Below, piece by piece: positions 11,600 to 23,400 of a DNA stretch of 64,000 nt; within the stretch, counting starts at the first letter, position 1; the number at the start of each line of letters is the position of its first letter. The translations under genes and the position numbers were made by a program. Source of the stretch: Palaemon carinicauda (Eukaryota; Arthropoda; Malacostraca; Decapoda; Palaemonidae). The stretch spans positions 36,723,877 to 36,787,876 of the forward strand of contig NC_090726.1 in NCBI RefSeq assembly GCF_036898095.1, written 5' to 3'. Below the pieces are notes generated by a model. That model was not told where the DNA came from, made no database searches, and saw nothing but the letters and a program-made list of their open reading frames with translations.

Positions 11600-12900
11600 A
11601 GTTCACAGACTGTGCAGCAGTACCATGATCTTGTGTCCGGCTCCGTCAGACGACTGGCTTTTAAGAGCTCCCACAAGTCGTCGCTGTCTGGAGATTTTCA
11701 AATGGACTATGGATCTGACCAAGGAACTGGGCCTCCTGGTCAATTTTGAGGAGTCTCAGCTCGTTCCATCCCAAACCATTGTCTCCTTGGGTATGGATCT
11801 TCAGAGTCGAGCTTTTCGGACTTTTCCGTCGGCCCCAAGGATCTTCCAAGCCCTAGAATGCATCCAGAGCATGCTGAGAAGGAACCGATGCTCAGTCAGG
11901 TAGTGGATGAGTCTAACAGGGACACTTTCATCGCTGGCCCTGTTCATCGTGTTAGGGAGACTCCACCTCCCCCCCCTTCAGTATCATCTAGCTGCTCACT
12001 GGATAAAGGACATGACGCTAGAGACGGTCTCAGTTCCTGTTTCCGAAGAGAGGAGGTCTTCTCTCGCGTGGTGTAAGAACAGCTTTCTTCTCAAGGAAGT
12101 CTACCTTTGGCTGTTCAGAAACACGACCGCCGTCTCCTCTCGGACGCATCAGACACGGGCTGGGGTGCGACTTTGGACGGACAAGAATGCTCGGGAACAT
12201 GGAATCAGGAGCAAAGGACACTTCACATCAATTGCAAGGAGTTGTTGGCGGTTATTCTGGCCTTGATAAACTTCAAGTCCCTCCAGCTTAACAAAGTGGT
12301 GGAGGTGGACTCTGACAACACCACAGCCCTGGCTTACATCTTCAAGCAGGGAGGGACTCTTTCGTGGAAGTTGTTCTAGATCGCAAGGGACCTACTCATC
12401 TGGTCTAAAGATCGAAAGCTAACTGGTAACGAGGTTCATTCAGGGCCGTATGAATGTCATGGCAGATCACCTCAGACGGAAGGGTCAGGTCATCCCCACA
12501 GAGTGGACCCTTCTCAAGAATGTTTGCAACAGACTTTGGGCCCTGTGGGGTCAGCCAACCATAGATCTGTTCACTACCTCGATAACCTAGAGACTCCTGT
12601 TGTATTGTTCTCCGATTCCAGACCCAGCAGCAGTTCACGTGGATGCTTTTCTGCTGAATTGGTTCCATCTCGACCTGTATGCATTCCCGCCGTTCAAGAT
12701 TGTCAACAGGGTACTTCAGAAGTTCTCCTCTCACAAAGGGACACGGCTGACGTTGGTTGGCTCCGCTCTGGTCCGCGAGAGAATGGTTCTTAGAGGTACT
12801 GCAATGGCTGGTCGACATTCCCAGGACTCTTCCTCTAAGAGTGAACCTTCTAAGTCTACCTCACGTAAAGAAGGTACACCCAATCCTCCACGCTCTTCGT
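11600..12900 (+). pseudogene. RT (C-terminal half) and RNase H remnant, DIRS copy 1
   Basis: The match to copy 2 begins right after the catalytic YLDD region, with DDWLLRAPTSRRCLE retained, and runs through the RT connection. RNase H signatures remain at about 12130-12380: SDASDTGWGATLDG (first Asp), NCKELLAV (Glu) and DSDNTTALAY (third acidic residue). The reading frame changes several times and a stop follows at about 12377. The upstream RT fingers and palm, with the first catalytic Asp, are gone. The downstream segment corresponding to the conserved VDAFLL...AFPPFKIVN region of copy 2 is present in shifted frames at about 12600-12790. Non-functional. Confidence 0.88.
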
Positions 12901-13972
12901 CTGACTGCCTTTAGACTTTCGAAAGACTCTCAAGAGCTAGGGGCTTTTCGAAGGAGGCAGCCAGAGCGATTGCCAAAGCAAGGAGAACATCCACTCTCAG
13001 AATCTATCAGTCTCAAGGGAAAGTCTTCCGTAGCTGGTACAAGACCAATGCAGTTTCCTCAACCAGTACCACTGTAACCCAGATTGCTGACTTCCTGTTA
13101 TATCTAAGGAAAGTAAGATCCCTTTCAGCTCCTACGATCAAGGGTTACAGAAGTATGTTGGCAGCGGTTTTCCGCCACAGAGGCTTGGATCTTTCCACCA
13201 ACAAAGATCTACAGGACCTCCCTAGGTCTTTTGAGACCTCAAAGGAACGTCGGTTGTCCACTCCAGGCTGGAATCTAGACGTGGTCCTAAGGTTCCTTAT
13301 GTCATCAAGATTTGAACCTCTCCAATCAGCCTCTTTTTAGGACCTCACATTAAAAACTCTTTTCCTCGTGTGCTTGACAACAGCTAAAAGAGTAAGTGAG
13401 ATCCACGCCTTCAGCAGGATCATTGTTTTCACATCTGAAACGGCTACATGTTCCTTGCAGCTCGGTTTTTGCTAAACGAGCTTCCTTCACGTCCTTGGCC
13501 TAAGTCGTTCGAGATCCCAAGCCTGTCCAACTTGGTGGGGAATGATCTGAAGAGAGTACTTTGCCCAGTTAGAGCTCTTAGGTACTATCTAAAAAGGTCT
13601 TAACCTTTACAAGGACAATCAGAAGCCTTATAGTGTGCTATCAAGAAACCTTCTTTTCCTAGTTCTAAGAACTCAGTTTCTTACTATTCAGGCTTCTGAT
13701 TAGAGAAACACATTCTCATCTGAAGGAAGAAGACCTTGCTTTGCTGAAGGTAAGGACACATGAAGTGGGAGCTGTGGCTACTTCAGTGGCCTTCAAACAG
13801 AACCATTCTCTGCAGAGTGTTATGGATGCAACCTATTGGAGAAGCAAGTCAGTGTTCGCATCATTCTATCTCAAAGATGTCCAGTCTCTTTACGAGTACT
13901 GCTACACCCTGGGACCATTCGTGGCAACGAATGCAGTAGTAGGCGAGGGCTCAGCCACTACATTCCCATAAT
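12900..13972 (+). pseudogene. Tyrosine recombinase remnant, DIRS copy 1
   Basis: Homologous along its length to the copy 2 recombinase: the N-terminal core-binding region (RHRGLDLSTNKDLQDL at about 13180-13225), the first catalytic arginine box (AKRVSEIHAFS, about 13385-13420), and the C-terminal HxxR/Y region ending in FASFYLKDV. In the HxxR box this copy reads HEVGAV where copy 2 reads HEVRAV, so a catalytic Arg is lost. There are several stops and frameshifts, including near 13338, 13475 and 13600. Confidence 0.9.
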
Positions 13973-14358
13973 CCCATAACCTTTTAACCTTTCTCTTGAA
14001 TACTTTTTTTGGGTTGTACGGTCGGCTAAGAAGCCTTCCACATCCTTGTTGATTTGGCGGGTGGTCAATTCTTTCTTGAGAAGCGCCGAGGTTAAAGGTT
14101 GTGATGAGGTCCTTTAGTATGGGTTGCAGCCCTGTATACTTTAGCACCTTTGAGTTGATTCAGCCTCCCAAGAGGAACGCTGCGCTCAGTAAGGAAGACG
14201 ATCTTATTAAAGGCAGAGTAACGGTTCAAGTCGACTTCCTTACCAGGTACTTATTATTTCATTGTTATTGTGGATAACTGATTATATGAAATACGGGATA
14301 CTTAGCTATCCTTTAGTCTTGTACACTGGTTTTTCACCCACCCCCCTGGGTGTGAATC

Positions 14359-14448
14359 AGCTACATGATTATCGGGTAAGTTTAATATTGAAAAATGTTA
14401 TTTTTATTAGTAAAATAAATTTTTGAATATACTTACCCGATAATCATG
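14359..14448. repeat. Internal complementary region (ICR), DIRS copy 1
   Basis: This segment is the reverse complement of the left end joined directly to the reverse complement of the right end; the junction word is TAATATTGAAAAATGTTATT. It therefore encodes the circle junction of the replication intermediate, the defining feature of DIRS elements, and fixes both element ends. Confidence 0.92.
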
Positions 14449-14492
14449 ATTTAATCGACCCTCCCTTCCTCCCCATAGAGAACCAGTGGACC

Positions 14493-14691
14493 GAGGAATA
14501 ATTGAGGAGGTGTCAACAAGAAGTACTTGAGTACCTGGCCACAGGTGGCGCTGGTAAGTACACCCCCTTCTAGTATTGTGATAGCTGGCGTATCCCTCCA
14601 TAGAATTCTGTCGGGCAACGAAGTTGACAGCTACATGATTATCGGGTAAGTATATTCAAAAATTTATTTCACTAATAAAAATAACATTTTT
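14493..14691 (-). repeat. Right inverted terminal repeat of DIRS copy 1
   Basis: Reverse complement of the left ITR, followed by about 40 extra outer bases (TATTCAAAAATTTATTTCAC and on) that are matched only in the ICR. The sequence GGGTAAGTAT near 14644-14653 is a good 5' splice donor match. Confidence 0.92.
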
Positions 14692-15039
14692 ATGTTAAAG
14701 TGGGGAGCCACCTTTGTCCTTTCATCGAAAATTCTTGACAATTCGATCCACCACTTTTCCAGCAAAGAATCTCTTTGGTCAAAGCAATATATTTATAAAC
14801 AATCATGAACCACCACTCCCAAAAAGAGCAAGTAGACTATTACAATCTACAAACATCATATGAACATTATTCAACCATCTTTTTCCTCCACCTTGGATCA
14901 TAAGGAAAAACAAGAATATGACCATCTTTTTTTTATGTCAAAGAAATATAACTACTATATACTCCTAGTTATCATAAACAACGTGCCTTGGAACATATTC
15001 AAAGGGAATGACCTCATTTTGCTATAAACACTAATGGCT
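14692..15039. other. Unassigned flank between DIRS copy 1 and LINE remnant
   Basis: AT-rich, with no recognisable coding or repeat structure. It may include more 5' sequence of the decayed LINE that follows. Confidence 0.35.
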
Positions 15040-15810
15040 CTATATCTTGATGGGTACTGGCTGGGCTGCAGTATCATCTGACAAAGTATGACAGTTCTCA
15101 CTTCCTAGTGAAGCATTTGTATTTACATGTGAACTATCCACAATTTTATTAGCTATTGAAATTATCAAAAGAATTGAAGTTATGTTGAATCATAAGTTTG
15201 ACATTTATTTGGATTCAAGAAGGGCCATAGAATCACTAAAAGGTTTTATGCATAAGACCAACTGGTATTACAAATTAAAGAGCTCCTCAACAAATTCTAT
15301 TCTCAAGTGGTAAATGTTGAAATATGCTGGATTCCTGCTCATGTTAAAAGTTGTTGGTAATTTAAAAGCAGATTTTGCTGCTAAATCAGCTATAGATCTA
15401 CCATAACATGACTTTAAACTACCTTCTATGGATTATATAACTATCATAAAGCATTTTATAGTAACAAAATGAGAAACGATGGGAATATTGAATTGGAAAA
15501 TAATAAATTAAAACAAATAGAAAAAAATAAATTAAAATAACGTAAAGACAAAAAGATGGAGGTAATTTTAGCAAGGTTACGTATTGATCGTATGAAATTA
15601 ACCCATGGATTTTTAATAGGCACACTTCATGAGTGTGGCACTATTTTATCTGTGTTGTACAATATATCTTTTTTGTGGTTAAAGTATTAAGAAGACAAAG
15701 ACATTTATGTTTTGGAAAGAAAAGTTTGCCAGACATTTTATTGGATTCTAAGAGTTTCTCAGTTTTTTAAGACTAACATTTTTAAGAAGCATAGGTTTGC
15801 TAGATAAGAT
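15040..15810 (+). pseudogene. 3' end of a LINE of the I/Jockey type: RNase H and C-terminal region
   Basis: Translation in shifting frames gives an RNase H-like run: a GWAAV motif at about 15060, a block reading LLAIEIIKRIEVMLNH, the acidic YLDSRRAIESLKGF at about 15200-15240, and a WIPAHVKS-type motif followed by LKADFAAKSA at about 15330-15390. Downstream, EVILARLRIDRMKLTHGFL at about 15558-15615 matches the conserved C-terminal block of Jockey-like ORF2 proteins (the usual form contains RLRIGHT.LTHGYL). Stops and frameshifts show it is a fossil. The clade is recognised from motif order only, so I or a related RNase H-bearing LINE is possible. Confidence 0.8.
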
Positions 15811-17728
15811 TAAATTTCTATTTATCATAGATTTTTATCACAGATTTTTTTTATATATACCTTTTCATTTTTTTTTATTATCATTAGCACATATAATATT
15901 CTTCCTGAATTTATTTGGGACAGCAATGCATGCATGAGTCGAGCTTGACTCATTGGACTGGTCATCTCATACTTCTAATTATAATATAAGGACAGACGTA
16001 CACATCAAATTAGATTCAGCTTGGCTTCGGGGCTTAAAGGTTAGGGTTCAATTATATTAGGAGTGGTGGTCCTTCTCTTAATTTTTGTAGGAATCATTCT
16101 TTTGTGAGGGTTTTGGCAGTGGCTCAAGGGTGTACCAAATCAGTTCTTATCAACCACTACTTGACGGAAGTCTTGTTTTCTTATAAAGAGTATTATGGTG
16201 GTTGCATGTGATGTTCTAATATATGGTATATGCATATTATTTTTTATGTTTATAAAGGGTAATTTTTTATTGATTACATTTCGGTAGTTTGAAGTTTTTA
16301 ATGTTTTCTCAGCCTTTATAGAAATGGGTTACAGTATTTATTTTTCCCAATCTGAGTTAAGGTACTTTATGGTGATTAGGTCAGAAACTTCACTACTTTT
16401 AGAGAGGTTCTATTGGCGGCAGTTGTCGTTGTGGGGTAATACTCTTAAGATAAAGGGATTCCTTGGGTTTGCAAAACTTCTCACTGGTTTCTTAATCAAA
16501 TTAGAGAAGCTTCTAGGCCTCTACCAGCCTCAGACTATCTGATGGTTGAATCAAGTGCACATGTCCTATAGATTATTTTTGGTATTTATCTATTTGTGGA
16601 TTATTACGTCTATCCCTATTGTTTGCCACTACTCACAGTTCAGAAAGTGTAGAAATCAGCACAATGAGTGTTTGGTAAGACATTGAAATTAACAGAATTT
16701 TTAAATAGAATATATAATTTCAATACGAACTCGTACAATAATTGGATTCCACCCTCCCCTTCAAATTCTTGTGGAGACAAAACGAGGATGTCAGTTTCTA
16801 GATGGTTGCCTCTAGAGGCCATTTAGTATTGTAGTAGGTCTCAAGGTGTAAGATGGGAGAGCTAGTCATATAAACGCGCTACCAGTCCTCTAAGTTTGAG
16901 TTTGCCAACCGAGCTACACTTGCAAAATGTCTAGCACAATGAAAATTGGATAAGTATATTAATCAATTTTATTTAAAAAAAGATATATTCTTTTGTTTTG
17001 TTATAACACCACTGACTTATGACAGGTACAAAGTCTCTCTGTTGAACAAAAATATAATTTTGGGGGCTTTTGGTTCAAGGTATAAAACTTGGATAACAGA
17101 TTGTACATGAGAAGTTGTTTGTTGGTTAAAATTGTATTATTTTTTTCCATCCACTGATAGTTTTAGGATTGGAAAGAAGTGTTGGTTCCATGATTTAGGA
17201 AAGTTACAGGGACAGCTATAGTCTTGGCCATTTATGTCCTTACATTAGCTGGAATTAACACCCGTGAATCTTTGTTTTGATGGATGATATGTTAAAATCT
17301 TTCATTTGTGTAGTAGTTGGGATTGTACTGTAGGTTTTGTAAAATAATTTGTATACAACAGATTGAAATGAAACAAAAAAAGATTCTGCAATTTCTAAGT
17401 TTTGATTTTAGTGATGGATTATTAATTAGACTTTCTGTGAATTCAATACTACGGTATGTGCTGTGATGCAGAGCTTACCGCAGTATTTGCTGTGATGCTA
17501 AACAGATTACAGTATTTGTGTTTGACTTAGAAAAAGTATTCGGTTTACGATACATATACAGTATTTCCAGTTATAAGTTTTTTTTCTACTTTGACTTTGT
17601 TGATTATTTGATTGGTATAAAAAAGGAAACAGTAGACAATGATATATTTTTTTGTTGATGAAGTTTATATTATGAAAAGAGAAAGGTGTCGGGAGTTGTT
17701 TTTTAGTGGAGTTATTCATGTACAGATA
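15811..17728. other. Unassigned, mostly AT-rich DNA
   Basis: A 72-codon plus-strand ORF at 16324-16542 and shorter ones are present; none matches a family I know. At about 16840-16930 the minus strand has a TAGCTCGGTTGGCA block resembling a tRNA A box, but I see no B box, so a tRNA-derived SINE is only a possibility. The first part may contain the 3' UTR of the LINE. Confidence 0.4.
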
Positions 17729-18037
17729 TTAACCCTTTTACCCCCGGGGTATTTGGAAATTTCCCACCCTTAACCCCCAGGGGGTTATTTTTTTCCAAGC
17801 ACATTTTGCAGTATATTTTATTTAAATTGCTCTAACAGCCTTAATTTTTGTCATAGAGAGGTCAGGTTGGTCTCATTCTCTTGGAAAATGCCTGAATTTT
17901 CTCAAAAAATTATCAAAAAATATGAAAAACTAATTTTTATAGCATTTTTTTGCAAGGACGTACCGGTACGTCCATGGGGATAAAGGGATGACTTTTGTGA
18001 AACGTACCAGTACGTCCTTTGGGGGTAAAAGGTTTAA
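17729..18037 (+). mobile_element. TTAA-flanked MITE, piggyBac-like ends (copy 1)
   Basis: The element runs from TTAACCCTTTTACCCCC to GGGGGTAAAAGG followed by TTTAAA, so the terminal inverted repeat is CCCTTTTACCCCC and the target duplication is TTAA. It contains an 18-bp perfect palindrome, GGACGTACCGGTACGTCC, near the right end and a related ACGTACCAGTACGTCC beside it. The second copy at 36253-36562 is in the opposite orientation. No coding capacity. The TTAA target and CCCTTT-type ends point to piggyBac-type mobilisation. Confidence 0.88.
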
Positions 18038-19913
18038 ACTGTGAAAGTGTGAGAAAATATTTATGATGTAACAGTTTTTATCTTATTGTTGGAAGTAAGA
18101 CTGAAAAGGTCTTCAGTCTTGAATGATAAAAATTGATTTACCAAACTACTTTTGGTTTGGAGTTGCACCATTAGGAAGATTTATGTCTTAGAATGTACAT
18201 TTAATATTTTTGTTTGGTTATGACTGTCCAGTAACTATTTCCAATTAATTTTTTTCTCATGAATGAATTCAAAGGTTGAAGGTAATACCAGCAGTGCAGT
18301 ACTACTCAGTCACTGACACATATACCATTTATTTGATATTTAAATGATCTCAATTGTAGCTGTAATTTGATACTTATTTTTTCAACTCCCTTGCAAGCTT
18401 TCGAATGTCTTCAAAGTGGTCACCAGGGAGTTTGTAAGACACTTGAAACAACTTGTGCAAGTTAGTTAGGAGCATCTCTCCGTTGATATGTTATATTTTT
18501 TGTTTTTGCGTGCCTTATCCCTTAGTTTTTACTCTGTATTTGTAGGTTTTGTATTTAACATCTAGCATATCAGTTAAAGAGGAACCAATTTTTGGCTCTT
18601 TTTATCTGGAAAGAAGCTACACACACACACACACACACACAGTAAATACTTTAAGTACTGTAGTTTTTTTCACTAGTTTGAGGTGATGCACCTGTTATTA
18701 TGAAGTTGAGCACATACTGGTTTAAGATGGCACTTATACATGTGAGACAACGCATTGAGATTTGCAAAAGTAAGATGCTTATGCTTTAGTTGTATATTGG
18801 TGTTGATGTTAGTTGCTTATATTATGTATATCATCTTGATATCACAGATAGTTTGGCCTTTTGGGTAGAGTACAGTATTAAATTGGGAATTTTTCAGAAA
18901 ATCTTATTAATTTTTGTACATGAAATTGCAAACTATCAATGTATTTTGAGTAAATCAGTAGTACAGTATATGCTTCCTTTGAAAGTTAGCCAACACAAAA
19001 GTAAATCTTGTTTTTTAGATATGCTTCAGTATTATTGTAATGATAGGAGGAAAGCCAGCACTGTATAGAATTGAAAAGACGCCATAGATGCCATTACACA
19101 AGAGTAATTGAAAATTCTGAAGACGAGGACTTTGATATCCTCGGATAGTAAATTTTAACCATGTGACTAGAAGATATCTCTCTTAGTGAAGTGTTTGTGC
19201 AGAACACTTTTGAATATGTCATTGTAAACAGAGAAAAAAATCCATGGACACTCAAATGCTGGTTAATATGACTTGAGATGATAGATTAAACAAAATCTTA
19301 GGACACTCAAAAGTGGGGTGATATGACTGAAGATGATCGGTTAAATAAAAAAGGTGAAAACCTAATGGACGGGATTGTTATTCTCTTACCAAAGGAATTA
19401 TGTTTCGGGAGCAAGCAAGAGCCTTAGTGTTGTACCATTTTTCTTACAAAATAAGCTTCTATAGGAGAACTGATTTACTAAGATTAGTTAGATTCTGTTT
19501 GACTTTAGGTCATCCACCCTTATCACCATGGTAGTGATAATTTTTTTTTCTGTATTGCTATGGCTATTTCCACGAATTTTACCTGTATATCACATTGCTA
19601 ACATCTTGTGAAAGCATGAGCTTTTTTAGCTCCCAGGTTATTCATTCTTTCCCTTCCTAGAACCACCCTGTGAGGTGACATTGGATGTGAGGAAACTGTG
19701 GTCAGTGGATCAGTTACTCATCTTACCTCTTGGATCTCATATTATTTTTGTCACTTCAGAGCTTCAGATGACCTTTTAAATTGTGCTCTTGTATATATTT
19801 TTTTTTTAGTGGATTAAGTATAAAAGAGATTGTGCTTAATGTTTATTTTGTCATCAAAATGGTTCAGGTATTTTTTATTCTTCCCTGGTATTTTATTTTG
19901 ATATACAGTGATG
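18038..19913. other. Unassigned AT-rich DNA with a CA microsatellite
   Basis: A (CA)n tract lies at about 18618-18641. A 92-codon ORF at 18790-19068 has no recognisable similarity and an AT-driven composition, so I do not call it a gene. Confidence 0.4.
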
Positions 19914-20468
19914 CCTCAGGATACGAAAGTAATCCGTTCAGGATACGATTTCGTATCCTGAGTCGCGTTTTACATGTAAATAGCCTAATCCGTTCCAAGC
20001 CTTACAAAAAGTCACCTTTTCTTTCATAAACACGCTAAACTGTAGTAATAAACATGCAATGCAGCCATTTCTATCATTCAATAATTAACCCAACCGTTAA
20101 AAACAGCCTACAGTAATCCATTCCAGAAACCACCATGAGATTATTCAATAATGTAGTTATAGCCTAGTTATCCCCTCCAAGCCCCAAGAAAACGGTCCAT
20201 TTTCTTTACTACTGTATAAAAGTTACGGTACTGTATGTAAAACATATGGATCAGTGAAGGTGTATTGTTACCTGTACACCTAAATTAAGGGTTGATACCC
20301 TGAAAAAAAAGGTACTGTACTCTCGGCGACGAGTTGGGATCTCGTAAGCTTTTCGTATCCTGAAAATGTTTTCGTATACTGGGGCATAAAAATCTTTGTA
20401 GGCCTATCGCTTTTCGTATCCTGAATTTTTCGAAAGCAGAAAATTTCGTATCCGGAGGTATCACTGTA
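19914..20468. mobile_element. TA-flanked ~551-bp MITE of mariner/Tigger type
   Basis: Starts TA-CAGTGATGCCTCAGGATAC and ends GTATCCGGAGGTATCACTG-TA. The ~23-bp ends are inverted complements with two mismatches, flanked by TA. GGATACGAAA/TTTCGTATCC words recur inside in both orientations. A CAGTG-beginning TIR with a TA target is typical of pogo/Tigger and related Tc1-mariner non-autonomous elements. No transposase remnant is visible. Confidence 0.85.
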
Positions 20469-23400
20469 CAGTATTCTGTTTAATAGGCCAAAACGGGGCT
20501 AATCTCTTCCCTTCTTCATGTGTAATGATAGTGGCCTCATGGAGATTTAGCATTAAGACGATATGTTTTTCCTCTTATTCTGATGAGTAATAAATACAAA
20601 ATTTTGAGTTGGTCAATCCTATTGCTGTTTATTTTCAATGCTAAGAGAATTGAATCCTACAGTTAAGCTTTGTTTCCTTGAATTTCCCTTCCTTTGTCTT
20701 TGGACAATGGGGTAGGTCACAGTATTTGAATGTCTTTTGTAGACTTTGTTTCAGCCATTTGGACTTTCAGTTCATGTCAATACAAGTGTAATCCATAAAA
20801 GAAGCATGGGTGAGGATTGCTGATGCATTTACCAGTTCTTTGACTCCCATTTATGAGCCAAGTGCTCATGATCAACATTTTGAATAGTCTGGTTTAGCAC
20901 AAGTACTATTGGCACATTAACAATTCCTCTCATAATACAAGGTTCAGTGAGGATTCTGTTGATGTATTTACAATTTTGCACCAATTTGTCCCATTCTTTT
21001 GAAAAATCGCTCGCACATTCAGATTCAGTGTGTTTCCCTTTAGATAATTCCTGTCGCTGCATGGTGTACAGATAATTTAGGATGATTTAACATCTTGCAT
21101 TGGACCGCTAGTACCAGCTCTTTCATTCCTAGTGCTAATTCTAACTCTTACATGCCTGGTGCTACATTATCTTGAAATGAAAATGCAAATAAATGATAAT
21201 TATCTTCACAAGCAACAGAGAACTAGTTTCTCCAACTGTTATGCATAATGCAAGTTTGTATCAGGGACACAGAAACCCTGTTCTGCCTCAAGGCAGAAGA
21301 AATCACAGAACCCTACAGAAATCCAGGTACTGCTCTGTTACGTATAATTATTTCTAAGTGTAATTCTGTCATTAAATCATCAGAACAAGAGGTTGAAAGG
21401 TTAAAGGCAGCTCATGAATGGCAGAGGAAAGGGACAGTGACATTGCCCTTTCAAGCAAGACAATGCCTTAGAGACTGAACATACTACATATAATCAGCGC
21501 CCAAGCCCCCTCTCCACTCAAACTAGGACCAAGGATGGTGAGGAAAACATTGTGTTTCAATTGATTAGCAAAGTTCACAATGGGGGCGATGGTCACTTCT
21601 TGGTTGGATGACCCCCTGAAACAGTAGATGTTCTTGACAAAGCAAGTATTGAAGTGTTCTGTTATTTTGTTCTGGATCTGTTCGAATAGAAAGTAGATAT
21701 CCTTTTAACTATAGGAAAATCTTGATTTTTACATATTCCCTACTTTTACCATGATCTAGCAATTGTGTAACAAAGTTCGAGCTTTCTGTGAACTGCAATG
21801 TCTCATTAATAGCCCTGTTCGGGACACAAGGGGAACGATCTGTGCAACTGGATCATATTGTGTCAAGTGCCTGAGAAGATTGTTGCCCTAATCATCCTGC
21901 TCAGGTAAACCATTTCTAAAGTGGTTCACCTAAACGTATCCGCTTTACAGCTAATTACTAGGTGTCCTTTTGGGAAAGGAATTTCCAATTAAGTTATCTT
22001 TTTGAAAATTATTTCCAATATCCCTTATAGGCTACGGATCAATGCTTTATTTGGCACTCAAGCATCTGGGATTAGACATCCACTTTTAGGTATAATGAAT
22101 ATATTTAAGCTTGTCAGATGGAGCCCCAGTGACAGGTCTAATTGTCAAGATTGGGGTATGGTTTAACATATGAAGTGGAAACTCACTTATAGATTTAACA
22201 GCTAAACACATAATAATCAGTAAACACTATCTTTTAAGGCGGGCTTCGGGAGTTTTAGGTTCATTGTGTCTTTTTGTATTCATTCAGAGCTAATTTATTT
22301 TAAGACTACGTCAGTTACAATTTCTTTTTTTACTTCTTCTTATTAGAGATGGTTGTAAATATTTCTTTTGAAAATAACGGTTCTTTTCCGGTAAGGCAAG
22401 TTGTTGGTTAAAACTTTTTACATTCTGGGTCTATGCATAAATAAATCTATCAATATAAGCAATACAAAATTTATATAATTACAGGTCTTTGGCTTTGTAG
22501 ATTTTAGAGATGATAGGTTCTTTGATTTTAAGAGAGAGGCATAGCTGCTGTAACTTTAGTCTGGAATTCTGTAAACTTGCTTCTTAATCCTTACAGCTGA
22601 ACTTGTTTTTACATCAAATACAACTGGTTTTTTATGGTTTATACTAATTTTCAGATTATTAAGTGTTTTGATAAATTTAGGCATACAAGAAAGGAAGCTC
22701 AAATATCATGCAATCACGAGCAGAGAACTTTATTAATTGATCTAATTTCAACTTTACAGATTCCATCTAAGCCCATTTATGAAATCTAATCTGAAAGTCA
22801 TTTGGCTTTAAGAAATATGAATGCATAAAAGAAAGGTGATTTTGGGAACAACAAAAAAGTTGTGAAAATGGAATATTTTTTTACGATAAGTGTCAGAGTT
22901 TGTTTTTAGAGTGGTAGAAATTTTTTTTATAAAAATCTGTTGCAGCAGGTTTAATTAGGTAATGTTTGCGAAGGAATTCACACTGATCTCTAGGGTAGAA
23001 AGGGTTGCCAGAAACAGGATAAAAACTATGCAATAGTACTTTTTTATTGTTTATTGTTTATATCTGTTTAGAGTACTAGTCTGTTTTTTTTTTACCAGAT
23101 AAACAAGTAATTTACTCCTAAATGACACTTTTGTAGTTAAATTTATTAATTTAATGAAAGGCACATGAGTGTGAAAACATTGCTCTTACACACTAAATCC
23201 GTTTTATTTGTTTTTGTAATTACAGTATTGTCATTTTATTGGGCATTATTAGTTCAGGTAATATTGTGTTCAAGTATTTTATTGGGTTCTATACTTATTC
23301 TTACAATTATATATAGAAATGGTTGATATTTTTGGTGGCTAATTTTCACTGTAATTCAGTGAACTCTCTACCTGTTCCTCTATGCTAATTTTAGATTAAA

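Larger units (their letters stand above)
8002..14691 (+). mobile_element. DIRS-type tyrosine-recombinase retrotransposon, decayed copy (copy 1)
   Basis: This element has inverted ends, an internal complementary region, and remnants of gag-like, RT/RNase H and tyrosine recombinase genes in the order expected for DIRS elements. It is closely related to copy 2 (39334-45867); stretches of the RNase H and recombinase regions are nearly identical in sequence. It is clearly dead. The N-terminal half of RT is missing, every gene has stops or frameshifts, and the second catalytic arginine of the recombinase is replaced by glycine. The leader at about 8340-9290 does not match copy 2, whose gag starts soon after the ITR. 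Ends were set from the circle junction encoded in the internal complementary region; the crossover falls in a TTT shared with the flanks, leaving 1-4 bp of ambiguity. Confidence 0.92.

Noticed and set aside
16840..16930. tRNA-like block on the minus strand
   Set aside because: An A-box-like word is present, but no B box, anticodon arm or cloverleaf could be found.
20829..21478. Two ~76-codon ORFs with better composition than their surroundings
   Set aside because: No recognisable domain, splice context or neighbour supports them as genes.
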